From Auriscalpium vulgare (taxonomy: Eukaryota; Basidiomycota; Agaricomycetes; Russulales; Auriscalpiaceae): 64,000 bases of DNA. Both the position numbers and the translations under genes were made by a program. The stretch is taken from positions 310,001-374,000 of the forward strand of contig JAHBBC010000023.1 in NCBI GenBank assembly GCA_019915015.1, written 5' to 3'. This document shows positions 37,301 to 47,263 of the stretch, piece after piece; position 1 is the first letter of the stretch; each line of letters begins with the position of its first letter. The notes under the pieces are model-generated. The model was not told where the DNA came from and searched no databases. It saw only the letters and a program-made list of their open reading frames with translations.

Positions 37301-38327
37301 GTCAATCGTGATCGCAGCCGGGGCGCAAACGCGCTCTTGGTCTTGGAAGCTTGAAGAGTGAGGCGTGGCGAGGGGGAAATGGGGCGGTATGTATGATGAG
37401 GGGAAGGGGTGTCCTCGAGCGCTCGGTCTTGCAGGGGCTCGGCATTGTACATAAAAAGACATCGCGCGTACCTTCATCCAATGCAATGGGGTGCACCCAC
37501 TTACATTGGCAGATCTGTGTACTGCGCTTAGGGCGGGTGTGATTTGAAGATGAAGATTGAAAATCAGAATGCTGATGCCAAAGCCAAACATGAGACCAAG
37601 TCACACAAGACGAGGTTAAATCAAGGTACCTGCTGGCCCCGCGAACACCCGCTCAAAGCAATGACGCCACACTGGAGGTCAGGGCCAGCTGTGGAGGAGG
37701 AAGAGTCGTGGCGAGGAACAAGAAGCGACGGGCGGTTATCAACATGGCAGCGTGCGAATCGGTGATGTTGACTGCTTCTTTGAGTTGCTTCTCTGCCCGC
37801 TGAATGGCAGCAAGTGAAAGGAATGGAGGTCGAAGCTGGCGTGCAGGGTTTTCGTCTTCGGAGCGCAAGGAGGACACGTGCATGAAAATTGACTCGTGTG
37901 CTCTACACTGGTTTCACATTTGTCAGCATCAGTGTCTCCTGTCTTGCAGTACCACGAAATTTGACCGCTCCTACACCGCACCCATTACGACTCGACAAGA
38001 CGCTACCCGCTTTGTCCACAAGACAACGCCGTCAGCCGCTAGCCCGCCACCCACTTTCAAACAGCGTCATGAGCACGCAATCTGGTTGTGGTGCGATCGG
38101 AAAGTGGTTGCTTGGGTGGTCGACGAGAAGACATGACGGATGGATGCGTGAAGAGTGCTTACGGTTGATGTGCCGCCCTCGGTGGATTGAACGCTTCCTA
38201 TGAAAGTGAGGATGGTCAGCTTCACTTACCATCACACATGCTAAAAATTACGTGCCTCATTAGCGGCCTGTTCGCTGGCTGATGAATCACTGATGATAAG
38301 GTGCGCTGTATCTTGGCTGTGTGTTCA

Positions 38328-38615
38328 GGCGAAGCATGACGTAGTTTTCCGGCTAATCAAACCAGAAAGTACGTCATGCTTCGCCTCTCCGGCTGGAAAT
38401 GTGCCCGACGCCGGCGGCTGGACCACATGAATACGTAAGCATGAGCTCTAGCTAGCATTGTACAGAGCACGTACGCTGGGCATGAGAACCTTCTCGTGCA
38501 TTGAGACATGGCCAATCCTAGGGCAACGGAGTGCTCCGGCATTTGGAACGGAGGAGGTGGTGGTGCGTGTGCAGGAACATGACATGGGCACTGATCGCTA
38601 ACACGCAGACCGCAA
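38328..38615. repeat. Hairpin repeat, copy 3, longest stem
   Basis: Here the arms extend to 17 bp: AGGCGAAGCATGACGTA ends at 38344 and its inverse TACGTCATGCTTCGCCT begins at 38371. The 3' part matches copy 2 to CGCTAACACGCAGAC near 38596. Confidence 0.85.
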
Positions 38616-38660
38616 GCATCGTTGGCAGTTTTTCAGATTAAATTGAGCACATGTAAGTAA

Positions 38661-39263
38661 TGACAAGCGAAGCAGCGGGCAGCACGCCGTACTGCCTAGC
38701 AGGTCAGACTCACAGGGGTTGCAGTGGTGCCCCACGGAGATCCCGAAGGATTGGGAACACGGTCGCAACCCCAATCCCAAGCATGTCGAGGAGTATATAA
38801 CCAATCCTAAGTAAGTAATGACACGCGAAGCAGCGGGCAGCACGCCGTACTGCCTGGCAGGTCACACTCACAGGGGTTGCAGTGGTGCCCCACGGAGATC
38901 CCGAAGGATTGGGAACACGGTCGCAACCCCCAATCGCAAGCATGTCGAGGAGTATATAACCAATCCTAAGTAAGTAGTGACACGCGAAGCAGCGGGCAGC
39001 ACGCCGTACTGCCTGGCAGGTCACACTCACAGGGGTTGCAGTGGTGCCCCACGGAGATCCCGAAGGATTGGGAACACGGTCGCAACCCCCAATCGCAAGC
39101 ATGTCGAGGAGTATATAACCAATCCCAAGTAAGTAATGACACGCGAAGCAGCGGGCAGCACGCCGTACTGCCTGGCAGGTCACACTCACAGGGGTTGCAG
39201 TGGTGCCCCACGGAGATCCCGAAGGATTGGGAACACGGTCGCAACCCCCAATCGCAAGCATGT
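38661..39263. repeat. 159-bp tandem repeat, four copies
   Basis: Units start at 38661, 38819, 38978 and 39137 (periods 158, 159, 159). Each contains GAAGCAGCGGGCAGCACGCC, CACAGGGGTTGCAGTGGTGC and GAGTATATAACCAATCC. The copies are nearly identical. The last loses homology after GCATGTC near 39263. Confidence 0.95.
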
Positions 39264-39410
39264 CAAGTACTGGGATAACATTGTCAAAGCCACAACAAAT
39301 ATTGCGTGGGCAGCATGCCGTCCGCAACATCCGAAGGGTCGACCACAGACCAGAGTCAAGGGGACAAGGCCGGTGTGCTGACGTGGAGGCACCGCCTCCA
39401 GGCAAACTTA

Positions 39411-39960
39411 ATGTAAGCGCAAGTGCAAATAAATGAAAACATATCTACTCACCAGTGTACAGGGAGCGGGTGCTGGGGTGGGCTGACGTTGTCGGCGGCG
39501 ACGGCGCGGCGTGCGCGCGCGTGTTGGTGACGTGGCGAGAGCGCGCGCGTCGCCGCGCGTGGGTGTTGGCGAGAGTGCGATCTCACTGACGACAGAATGT
39601 AAGCGCAAGTGCAAATAAATGAAAACATATCTGCTCACCAGTGTACAGGGAGCGGGTGCTGGGGTGGGCTGACGTTGTCGGCGGCGACGGCGCGGCGAGC
39701 GCGCGCGTGTTGGTGACGTGGCGAGAGCGCGCGCGTCGCCGCGCGTGGGTGTTGGCGAGAGTGCGCGCGTTTGGGAAGTGGCGAGCGCGTACATTGGTGG
39801 CGAGGCGTACGCGCGTGTGGTGGTTACGCGACACGCGCTGTCTTGAAGTGCTGGGTGGCGACGGCACGCGCGCATTGGTGACGTGGCGAGAGCGCGCGCC
39901 AACGCGCGCGTGGGTGTTGGTGAGAGTGCGTGGATTTGGGAAGTGGTGAGGGCGCACGTT
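39411..39960. repeat. 186-bp direct repeat with GCGC-rich arrays
   Basis: ATGTAAGCGCAAGTGCAAAT begins at 39411 and again at 39597. Both are followed by the same GTGTTGGTGACGTGGCGAGA and alternating purine-pyrimidine GCGCGCG tracts. Degenerate copies of the GTGTTGG...GACGTGGCGAGAGCGCGC module continue to about 39960. Confidence 0.85.
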
Positions 39961-40900
39961 GCTGACGAGGCGACCACACGAGCAGTCCTTACGTGGGACG
40001 CATAGTCTTGAAGCCGACGTCCTGGGTGGCGACGGCGTCCGCGGCATTGAGAACACGGCGTGCGCGGCATTGAGAGCTCGGTGTCGCAATGTTGAACAGG
40101 TGGCATGGCGGCTGTGGCAGCGGGGCAGCAAAATGACGGCGGCGCGAGCCCGTGCAGTGTCGGAGGCGACAGGGCCGGTGGTAAGGCCTTGAGACTGGGC
40201 GTTGCATCGAGAGGGCGGCGGCGAGGCTTTGCTGGCGCGAGCGCGGATAGTTGGGGCATCAAGGGTGGATCTCGCCAGGACACAGATGAAGCCTCTATGA
40301 GCATGTTCAGTACACAACCAGCAGAGAGCGCAAATTGCGCACCAGGAACCCACAATGTAGTCACCCTGCCGGTTGACGGGTTGAGCGGAGGTGGAAGAGG
40401 CTGTAGAGCAAGTCAGTACCGGTACGACACAGAATAGCTGCCACTCATGAAGGAAGCGCGACCGCATGGTTCGCGCTGCGTGGCCTTGCGTTTCTTGCAT
40501 GTCTGTGGGGTGTAAGTAACAAAGTTTGAGTGCAGATGCATGACTGGAGAGTTCAGCAGCTGTGCTCGAACCTTGTCGGAACCCTCCGAGTCAACCCTCG
40601 GGATCCGTGGCCATGAGCGCTTGTTGAATGCGCGACGCATTCCCCCTTCCACTTCCTCCTCTGTCTTTTGTTCTTCGACTTCCTGACTGTTTTGCGGTGC
40701 TCACAGCACACCAACGCGGGGTTCGTTGCATGGCACGTCGTGCTTTACATTTTGCTGGAGGGTCTGTAAGCTAATGCGAACGCGGGACTCCTTAGCAGTG
40801 ACTAGCAACTGCGCTCGCCCGCTGCAAGGCCTCCTCCATTCATTCCAGCGCGCTGCGCACAACCCCGCACACACCGAGGACCAAGCACGACCCCGTCTCA
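39961..40900. other. GC-rich spacer, no supported gene
   Basis: Degenerate simple-sequence and GCGC-type repeats fade out at about 40200. Beyond that I see open frames but no convincing product. Confidence 0.4.
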
Positions 40901-40960
40901 AGTGCCCACCGTCAATTTCTTTGCGCCCACTGGTCCGCGCGCTGCGCAAGACCCAACGAA

Positions 40961-41900
40961 GCGTGCCCACCGTCTGGTCACTCTGGTCCGTCGTCCTACG
41001 CGTCTCATCGCCCACGCTCGCTTACCCAACGTCCCTCTCACCTCGCATGACCCCGTCTCTATCACTTATCCCCAATTCCCGCTCGCCCACCGTTCAGCGC
41101 ATCACGCACGTCCCAAAGACGCTCGCCCACCGTCCATCCGCGCTCGTACGTCGTCCTACACGCCTCATTGCCCACGCTCGCTTACCCACCGTCCCCCTCC
41201 TCTCGCACGACTCCGCTTCGATCATCCATCCCAACTTCTCGCTCGTCCACCGCGCCGCGCGCCGCGCACGACCCAACGATGCTCGCCCACCGTCCATCCG
41301 CGCTCGTACGTCGTCCTACACGCCTCATTGCCCACGTTCGCTTACCCAACGCCCCCGTCCTCTTGCACGACTCCGTCTCAATGATCCATCGCAATTCTTC
41401 GCTCGTCCACCGCGCCGCGCGCCGCGCACGACCCAACGATGCTCGCCCACCATCCATTTGCCCTCGTACGTCGTCCTACACATCTCATCGCCCACGCTCG
41501 CTTACCCAACGCCCCCGTCCTCTTGCACGACTCCGTCTCGATGGTCCATCGCAATTTCTCGCTCGTCCCCCGCGCGCCGCGCCGCGCACGACCAACCCAA
41601 CGACGCTTGCCCACCGTCTGTTTGCGGTCGCAAGCCGGTCTGCGCGTTGTGTATCGCCCGCGCTCACTCGCCCGCCGTTTCCTGTGCGCCGCATCGAGCG
41701 CATTTGCTCATACAACATCCCTGTCTCCCCGCACGCCCCCGTGTCGTTCGCGCCCCATCTGATCGCTCTTGTACGTCGTTCTACGCGCCCCATCGCGCAC
41801 AATCGCTTACCCAATGTCCCCCTCCCCTTGCACGAACCCGTCTCGATCACCGACCGTCAATTTGGGTGTGCCTACCGTCCCGCGCGGCGTGCACGCTCCC
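40961..41900. repeat. 160-bp tandem repeat array
   Basis: The phrase (GC)TCGCCCACCGTCCATCCGC recurs at 41121, 41281 and 41441, with diverged forms at about 40961 and 41605, a constant 160-bp period. Units share CGTCGTCCTACACGCCTCAT and CGCTCGCTTACCCA. Decay increases to the right, to about 42500. The period is not a multiple of three, so open frames through it are not evidence of a protein. Confidence 0.9.
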
Positions 41901-42549
41901 GCTTCATTCCCACGCCGTCCAAATGCTGTCCCCTGCCATCCCGCACGCTGGGCGCGCGCGTTTGTGTACCGCCCGTTCATGCTTGCATGCACCCTCCATG
42001 TCGAGCAACGCCCGCGCTCGCTACCACGTCCTCTCCTGCCCGCAACATCGCCCGCGCTCGCTCACCCAACGTCCCGTGCGCTACCCACGCCTCCGTGTCA
42101 GCCGCCCACCGTCCAAACCCCTTTGCCTGCCATGCCACGCGGTGCACGCAACCACGCCTCACTCGCGCACCACCTATTGTTGCTTGCCTGCCGTCCTACT
42201 CGCCGCACCGCACGCGCTCGCTCACACACAAACCCACGCGCCACCCACGACCCCGCCTGACTCGCACACCGTCCATTCTGAGGTGCCCATTGTCCTGCGG
42301 ACAGGCCATTGTAGCTCGCCCAAGGTCCTGCGAGTCAAGCACGCCTCTCTTTTGCTGGCCTACTATCCCGCGCGCTGCGCACAACCCGCCTAACTCATCC
42401 CCCATCCATTTTCGCTCGCCCGCCGTCCTGCCCGCCGCACCGTCCACGCTCGCTCACACAACATCGAGCGTCGCTCACCCACCGCCTCGCTGGCTCGCTC
42501 AGCGGCTACCGTGCAGCCCACCCACCGCCCTTGCTCTCTTGAAGTGCCA

Positions 42550-43396
42550 GGTAGGTCCCAAATATTGATTTTTGACGCTGTCGACTAAAGCAACGTGCGT
42601 GCAGTCTACCTTGCAGAGTCAGCAGGTTGCTCACCACCCACTGCCCTGCTCGCCCAGTGCGCTCCACGCCGCGCACACACAACGCTGCGCGTCGCCCACT
42701 GATCCATCTCTCGCGCCCATAAAACCGCACACCCACCACTCACCGACGGCCTGCTCGCCCGGTGCCTTGCGCACATATCACTTCGCTCCCGCAGAGCTCT
42801 GCGTGCCGCACACCGACCGCTTCGCTCGCACAGCGCACCGACTCGCTAAGCGTTCCACAGAGCACACCACCGTCTCAAACCGCCACCGTCAGGGCCACAG
42901 CGTGCGTGCCCATCACACTCGGTCATCCACCGTCACGAAACGCTGCCTTTTGCGTTGCGGCGTCGTGCACACCATCTCGTAGCATCCCTGCGCCTCGCGG
43001 TCAGGCACCTAATTGTTACGTGAGCTGCGTCGCGAGCTCTGCCCCCTACCGCACCACCATCAGCCCGAAATTGTTGTTTGTCGTGACTTTAGTGCATCAG
43101 AGCGGCGTGCTGCCCATCTTGTGTGCCATTGCTCATTGACCGTGCTCCGTATAGTCTACTTGATACTGCTGGGGCTTAGTGGCCACACTCTGTGATTGAT
43201 TGCATAGAGCATAGTGATACGGCGTGCTGCCCATCACTTTTGCACTTCGTATATTAATTACTGCTTTGGATTCTGGACTGGTGTTTGCTGCCTCTGCTAC
43301 CTGCTGTGTACCCTACACAGTCCACCCAATGTATGTACAGATGAAGAGGTGTGATGATAACAAGTGACTAACTCGATCCTGTGTTCCCGTAGTGTC
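42550..43396. other. Region upstream of the 43397 gene, no supported gene
   Basis: Decaying C-rich repeats run to about 42960, then ordinary sequence. CCCGTAG just before the ATG at 43397 resembles a 3' splice site, so a 5' untranslated exon is possible. Confidence 0.4.
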
Positions 43397-45444
43397 ATGG
43401 CCCCACCACCTTTCATCGACATGTTCTCATGGCTGTCTAACAGCCACATCATGATCTCTTGCAATGCGCAATGTATCCCTGCCCCTCTACCGTCATCTTT
43501 CAGCTTCGAGGTTCCGCCGCAAATTCAAGAGGATGGCTTATGGGGCGAGTGCGAGTGGACCACATTCCCGCAACCCTTCAATCCATCTGCTCCATATCTT
43601 GCATACATTCCTATTGCCTCCAGCACCTTTGCTATTCATCTTTGCTCTGTGCGCAAGGAAATGTGGGCGCCACACCCTGACAGCAGCGGAATGCATGTTC
43701 TGGCAAAAGAAATAGCTAAGACCCTGCACTCGGCGATGGAGTGGGCCACTTTGGTCACACAAAAAGACTTTCCTGCCTTCCATCAACACGCAAAGTCATC
43801 ACCTCTGCTACAAAATGTTGTTCTTCCCGAAGAAGCTTTGCGCAGGCTGCGCGTGTGTTTCTACACATTACAACAGGATGGGGTTCGAGCGTGGCGCGAT
43901 TTTGTCGACTACTTTAGAAATGCCCAGCGCGCATTACTAGAATTTATCGCATTCACTGCATGGTGGCAAGATCTCAAGGGCTTTCGACAACATACAAACT
44001 ACCAAGCCCCTTCTCGAGCGCCAACCCGTGGCTCATTGTTTCCCAATCGAGATCTCTACGAATACTTTGCGCGCATGAAAGTGGCGTCATATGCTATCAT
44101 TCCAGCCAACCTCTTGCCCAATATCAATTCAGTCCCCTGTGTGCCCTTCACGGCGCGCTCAAACCTGTGCATGACGAATAATCCGCGGCCCATGGGTGCC
44201 AAGCAGGAGCACAGCATAGAGCTTTGGTGCTATCCCCCAGCCGTTCTCGATAGCTCATGGTTTGAGAGCGCTGCGCGTGGGATGTCCAGCCGTGATGATG
44301 AGTTCAATCCCACTCACGAATACGCTGCAGCCCTGCAGAAAAAGCAGAACAAAAAAAATGCCCCTCGAAGTACGTCCTGCATGCTTTGAGCCTTAATAGA
44401 TAACTAACTGGCCTATCAGAATTCAATTTCTTGTTCCATGAACTTCAAGACTATCGACGCGCTTACAGCACTCCCCCACCTCCTCCAAACATCTTCCCAC
44501 CACACCTTCCCTTCTATGAACAAGCCCTGAATCATGTCAACCCAATGAAGGCGAAAGTTACAACTGAGTCTCGGCGTTTTGCATTTCCTCCACTATATCA
44601 TTTCTGGAGCGGCACTCCTGAACGACAAACAGCATTCTATAAACGGATCGACTCTCTCTCCAGCTTCTTGGTTATCCGGGACAGTCATGACCTGGACTTC
44701 CATCAATACACTGCTGCGGAGTGGAAGGAAATTCTCGGTGATGTGTACTGGAAAAAGCAGTGGCCTACCAAGGATCCCTACAAGTTCAACCCTGCTGTGG
44801 ATGAGGCGTATGACCCTGCTGTCTTCTGGAAGTATGGTGGGAAGCAGTTCTTTGGGAAGTACGAGAAGGACGCGATTGAAGGCAAGCTGAAGCTCGGCCC
44901 TTCAAAACACAGCTGTGGATGCTTGCCAGACAACAGTGTATGGGATGACCCAGCCTTCCGACGGTTGATGTTGTACAATATCAAACGCCACCAACTGCGG
45001 GATGACCTCTATTACATGCTGCGGGCAACCACTGAACTGAGAGGCTATAAGGAGGAAAGGGAGGGGCTCTTTATTGCTTTTTGGAAGAAGGTTCCTTCTT
45101 TTCCGGGTCCTTGTGACTTTTGGGAGGCACGCCGGGATTGGCTTCAGAGCCTGCAAGACATGCTGCCTGAGTTTATAGGCTATGAGCAGTATACTTCGCG
45201 ATTTCCTATTGACCTTCGATCTGCAAAAATTCCTTCTTTGGATCATCAAGGCTTTCTGAATGTAGAGTTACAGCTTTTGACTTGTTATGTAGAGTTATTC
45301 TTGATTCATTTTGGTTGGCATCCCAGTGCGCTTCTTGTTGAGCCTCACTCTACACAGTATTGGCTTATGCCTTGCTCGCGGCATGGCATCACATCTCATT
45401 CTGATTCTCCAATGTCTTCACTTACGTCTCTTACCTCAGACTAG
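43397..45444 (+). CDS. Unknown 665-residue protein, two exons
   Basis: Starts MAPPPFIDMFSWLSNSH at 43397. Exon 1 runs to 44369, intron 44370-44419 (GTACGT, branch-like CTAACTG, TATCAG), exon 2 runs 44420-45444. The two exons join in frame (KKNAPR-KFNFLFHELQ) and total 1998 nt. The sequence is rich in Trp, Tyr and Pro, with no transmembrane segment or catalytic motif I recognise. Composition differs sharply from the GC-repeat DNA to its left, and the frame is undamaged, which argues for recent selection or recent arrival. Convergent with the 45600-46358 gene. Confidence 0.75.
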
Positions 45445-45599
45445 TAGTTATGTGTTTGCTCCCATTTTTTGATGCGTCTATCAATCAAACTTTGTGCCGG
45501 GTTCAAAGGTTCTGCCACACTATGTCTCACTGCCATCAGTCAATACAGGTCTTCCATCATCTTCCACGCCCCAATTCTGCCCGCACAGGCATCCATTAT

Positions 45600-46358
45600 C
45601 TACATATCAGTAATGTAAGTATTGAACTCTGCGTCGTGATTCTCTCCAATGAGTTTGTTTGTAGTCGGAAAAACATGTTGAACCAGTTTTCCCTGTTTGG
45701 TGGGATGGTACCATTCCAAGGTGAGCTACGCATACAATATGAGCTTTAGCCATGCACATAGGAAACAAATCACTCACCCTTCGAATGCCACATACAAAAC
45801 GGTCAGGGTGTTCCGACTTCTCATGCACAGCAACAACGGCTGCAAATGCCTTCAAAAAGCTCGCCTCCTTCCAATACCACCTGCCCGCCTTCAAAAAAGC
45901 CACATCATCTGCCTCCATGCCCTCCACATCCTTCTCCCCGAGCTTGAGCAAATCAATCGCGTGCGAGCAGAAACCAACCACACATCGGTAGACTGCGCTG
46001 TCGGGCAAATGGGGATGGGTGAGGAAAAACTCCCACATTGGACCGGAGACGGCATTGTTGCGCGTCATATAGATGCGATCCGGGTGCATGTAACGTAATG
46101 CCCTCAAATGCTCCGCCTTAAAGTCGGCCTCGGCCTGCGAGTCTGGCAGGTTCAGTACTCTGTCCTGATAAACACCATTCATAACCTGAATATGAATGAA
46201 ATCATTCAGTACAATACAGGTGCAAACTTTGGGCACCTGTTACTCACATGACGCCTCCTGATGGCAGGGACTTCCTTCACGACTGGCAGGGAGACTATGC
46301 CCCCCGAGTCTTCCCCAGATGACAACTTAGACAAATCTCCAGGAGGGGATGGTGGCAT
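45600..46358 (-). CDS. Unknown 214-residue protein, three exons
   Basis: Exon 1 46248-46358 (MPPSPPGDLSKLSSG), intron 46186-46247 (GTGAGT...TTCAG), exon 2 45778-46185, intron 45726-45777 (GTGAGT...GCGTAG), exon 3 45600-45725 ending EFNTYITDM-stop. Lengths are 111, 408 and 126 nt, all in phase. Exon 2 looks like a compact folded domain (YMHPDRIYMTRNNAVSGPMW, GRWYWKEASFLKAFAAV). Family not recognised; loosely reminiscent of small basidiomycete domains linked to transposons. It is the gene nearest the 5' end of the giant element, about 400 bp away. Confidence 0.72.
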
Positions 46359-46757
46359 AGTGGATAAGGTGGTGGTTTAGGATTGAGGGGGTGATGCATG
46401 TGCAGCTACGATAGCCGGGTGATTTCGTATCTCCGCGCCCGAAAGACATGCAGGGTGCATTGGGGGACAATGAGGAACACTACTACAGTCTATACATGCA
46501 ATTCTGCCGAAATACAACATAAGAACCTTCTTACCCAGGTTGACAAAGTTAAGAATCAAGTTTGAAGACACAGAGCAAAACTACATGCGGTGCGAGTGTC
46601 ATTTGAAGCACGATGAGCCTGCAACACTTAAGGGAGGGCCTGCTTAGCTAAGAATTACTGAAAAAGGCAGTTGGGACGACGCGACTTGACCGTGGGATCT
46701 ATTTTCCTAAAGCGACTTATAACGCGTACAGATTTTGGCCTGACTCGTTGGAGAAAG
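46359..46757. other. 5'-terminal noncoding region of the giant element
   Basis: No gene. Between the 45600-46358 gene and the 5' inverted repeat. The protease frame runs 35 codons into it from the right and stops at 46655. Confidence 0.5.
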
Positions 46758-46777
46758 AAACGATTAAGAGTAATCGT
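46758..46777. repeat. 5'-side subterminal inverted repeat
   Basis: AAACGATTAAGAGTAATCGT on the plus strand, the exact inverse of 10869-10888. It lies 2 nt from the inferred 5' terminus. The internal palindrome has centre AGAG. Confidence 0.8.
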
Positions 46778-46779
46778 AA

Positions 46780-47263
46780 ATTCCAGCCAGTCTGTGCCAA
46801 GAATCATGTCGTAGTCGCCGATGTCAGTGAGGAAAAACTCAGCTTCCTCCTCATGATAGGATGTTGAGTCCTTGGCATAGATGCGGATTGTCTGAGTCGT
46901 CGAGTAACATACCCAGCCCATGATGTTTTCGGTGTTGTCGACATTGCGAACAGGGAATGGTCGGGGTAATGGTTTCAAGGGAAATCTGTGTTTAGTGGCA
47001 AACTTGGGATGAAGGATGATTCCTTCGGCTCCACTGTCGAGCAGAGCATCGGCGTCGATGAATTTTCGTGGTTCGTTGAGTCGTAGCTGTACTTGAAGGG
47101 CGATCGAGGGTGATTGCCTGTTGCGAGTGACAGCGGACATGTAGATCGCAGAGGGATACGATTGCTCACAAATGTCCGATGAAGAAAGTACAGCATAACG
47201 ATTCGATGAACTTAACAAAAACCTTGAGCCACCCGCGGACGACGCGACCGGGGGGCGCTTCAA
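46780..47263 (-). CDS. pro: Chromovirus aspartic protease, truncated by insertion
   Basis: The frame opens at TTG 47263, reached by -1 frameshifting from gag and not by initiation. The active site LLDSGAEGIILHPKFA (near 47030) and the flap-side motif DMILGTDWLE (near 46800) are both present, so the domain is complete. Immediately after WLE the frame enters the giant element and ends 35 codons later at 46655, which cuts off reverse transcriptase. Confidence 0.88.

Larger units (their letters stand above)
34200..38640. other. GC-rich, gene-poor repeat region
   Basis: Many overlapping open frames exist on both strands but none has convincing domain-like sequence or splice structure. The region contains a (GCGT)n stretch at about 34375-34420, a repeated phrase CACTGTCTGCGCCGTGGATG (34265 and 34757), related segments near 35370 and 35700, and three copies of a hairpin repeat. 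I see no gene I can support. Confidence 0.5.
10835..46779 (-). mobile_element. Giant Helentron/Helitron2-like rolling-circle element with cargo (about 35.9 kb)
   Basis: It splits the chromovirus between protease ILGTDWLE and the downstream HNPAVDW. In this family WL and HNP are normally two residues apart, so removing about 10835-46779 restores WLE-F-HNP with a single junction inside a TTT codon and no obvious target duplication. This fits insertion between T and T. Read on the minus strand, a 20-bp repeat lies 2 nt from the 5' end (46758-46777). Its exact inverse lies 34 nt before the 3' end (10869-10888), followed by a hairpin (10849-10865). That asymmetric layout is typical of Helentrons/Helitron2. 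The intact Rep-helicase gene is in the same orientation. Exact ends are uncertain by 1-2 nt; a conventional TIR/TA reading is the alternative. Confidence 0.68.

Noticed and set aside
38710..39405. 231-codon repetitive open frame, minus strand
   Set aside because: It results from four copies of a 159-bp repeat (a multiple of three, so the frame persists). No other sign of coding.
40726..42568. Long overlapping open frames (466-555 codons) in three frames, plus strand
   Set aside because: They run through a 160-bp tandem repeat whose period is not a multiple of three, so the same DNA is read in rotating frames. GC/C-rich DNA simply lacks stops.
10869..46778. Conventional DNA transposon reading: 19-bp TIR CGATTACTCTTAATCGTTT with TA target duplication
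   Set aside because: Possible, but it leaves about 12 odd residues between protease WLE and HNP, and no DDE transposase was seen inside. The asymmetric Helentron layout explains the hairpin, RepHel orientation and restored spacing better. Kept only as the alternative.
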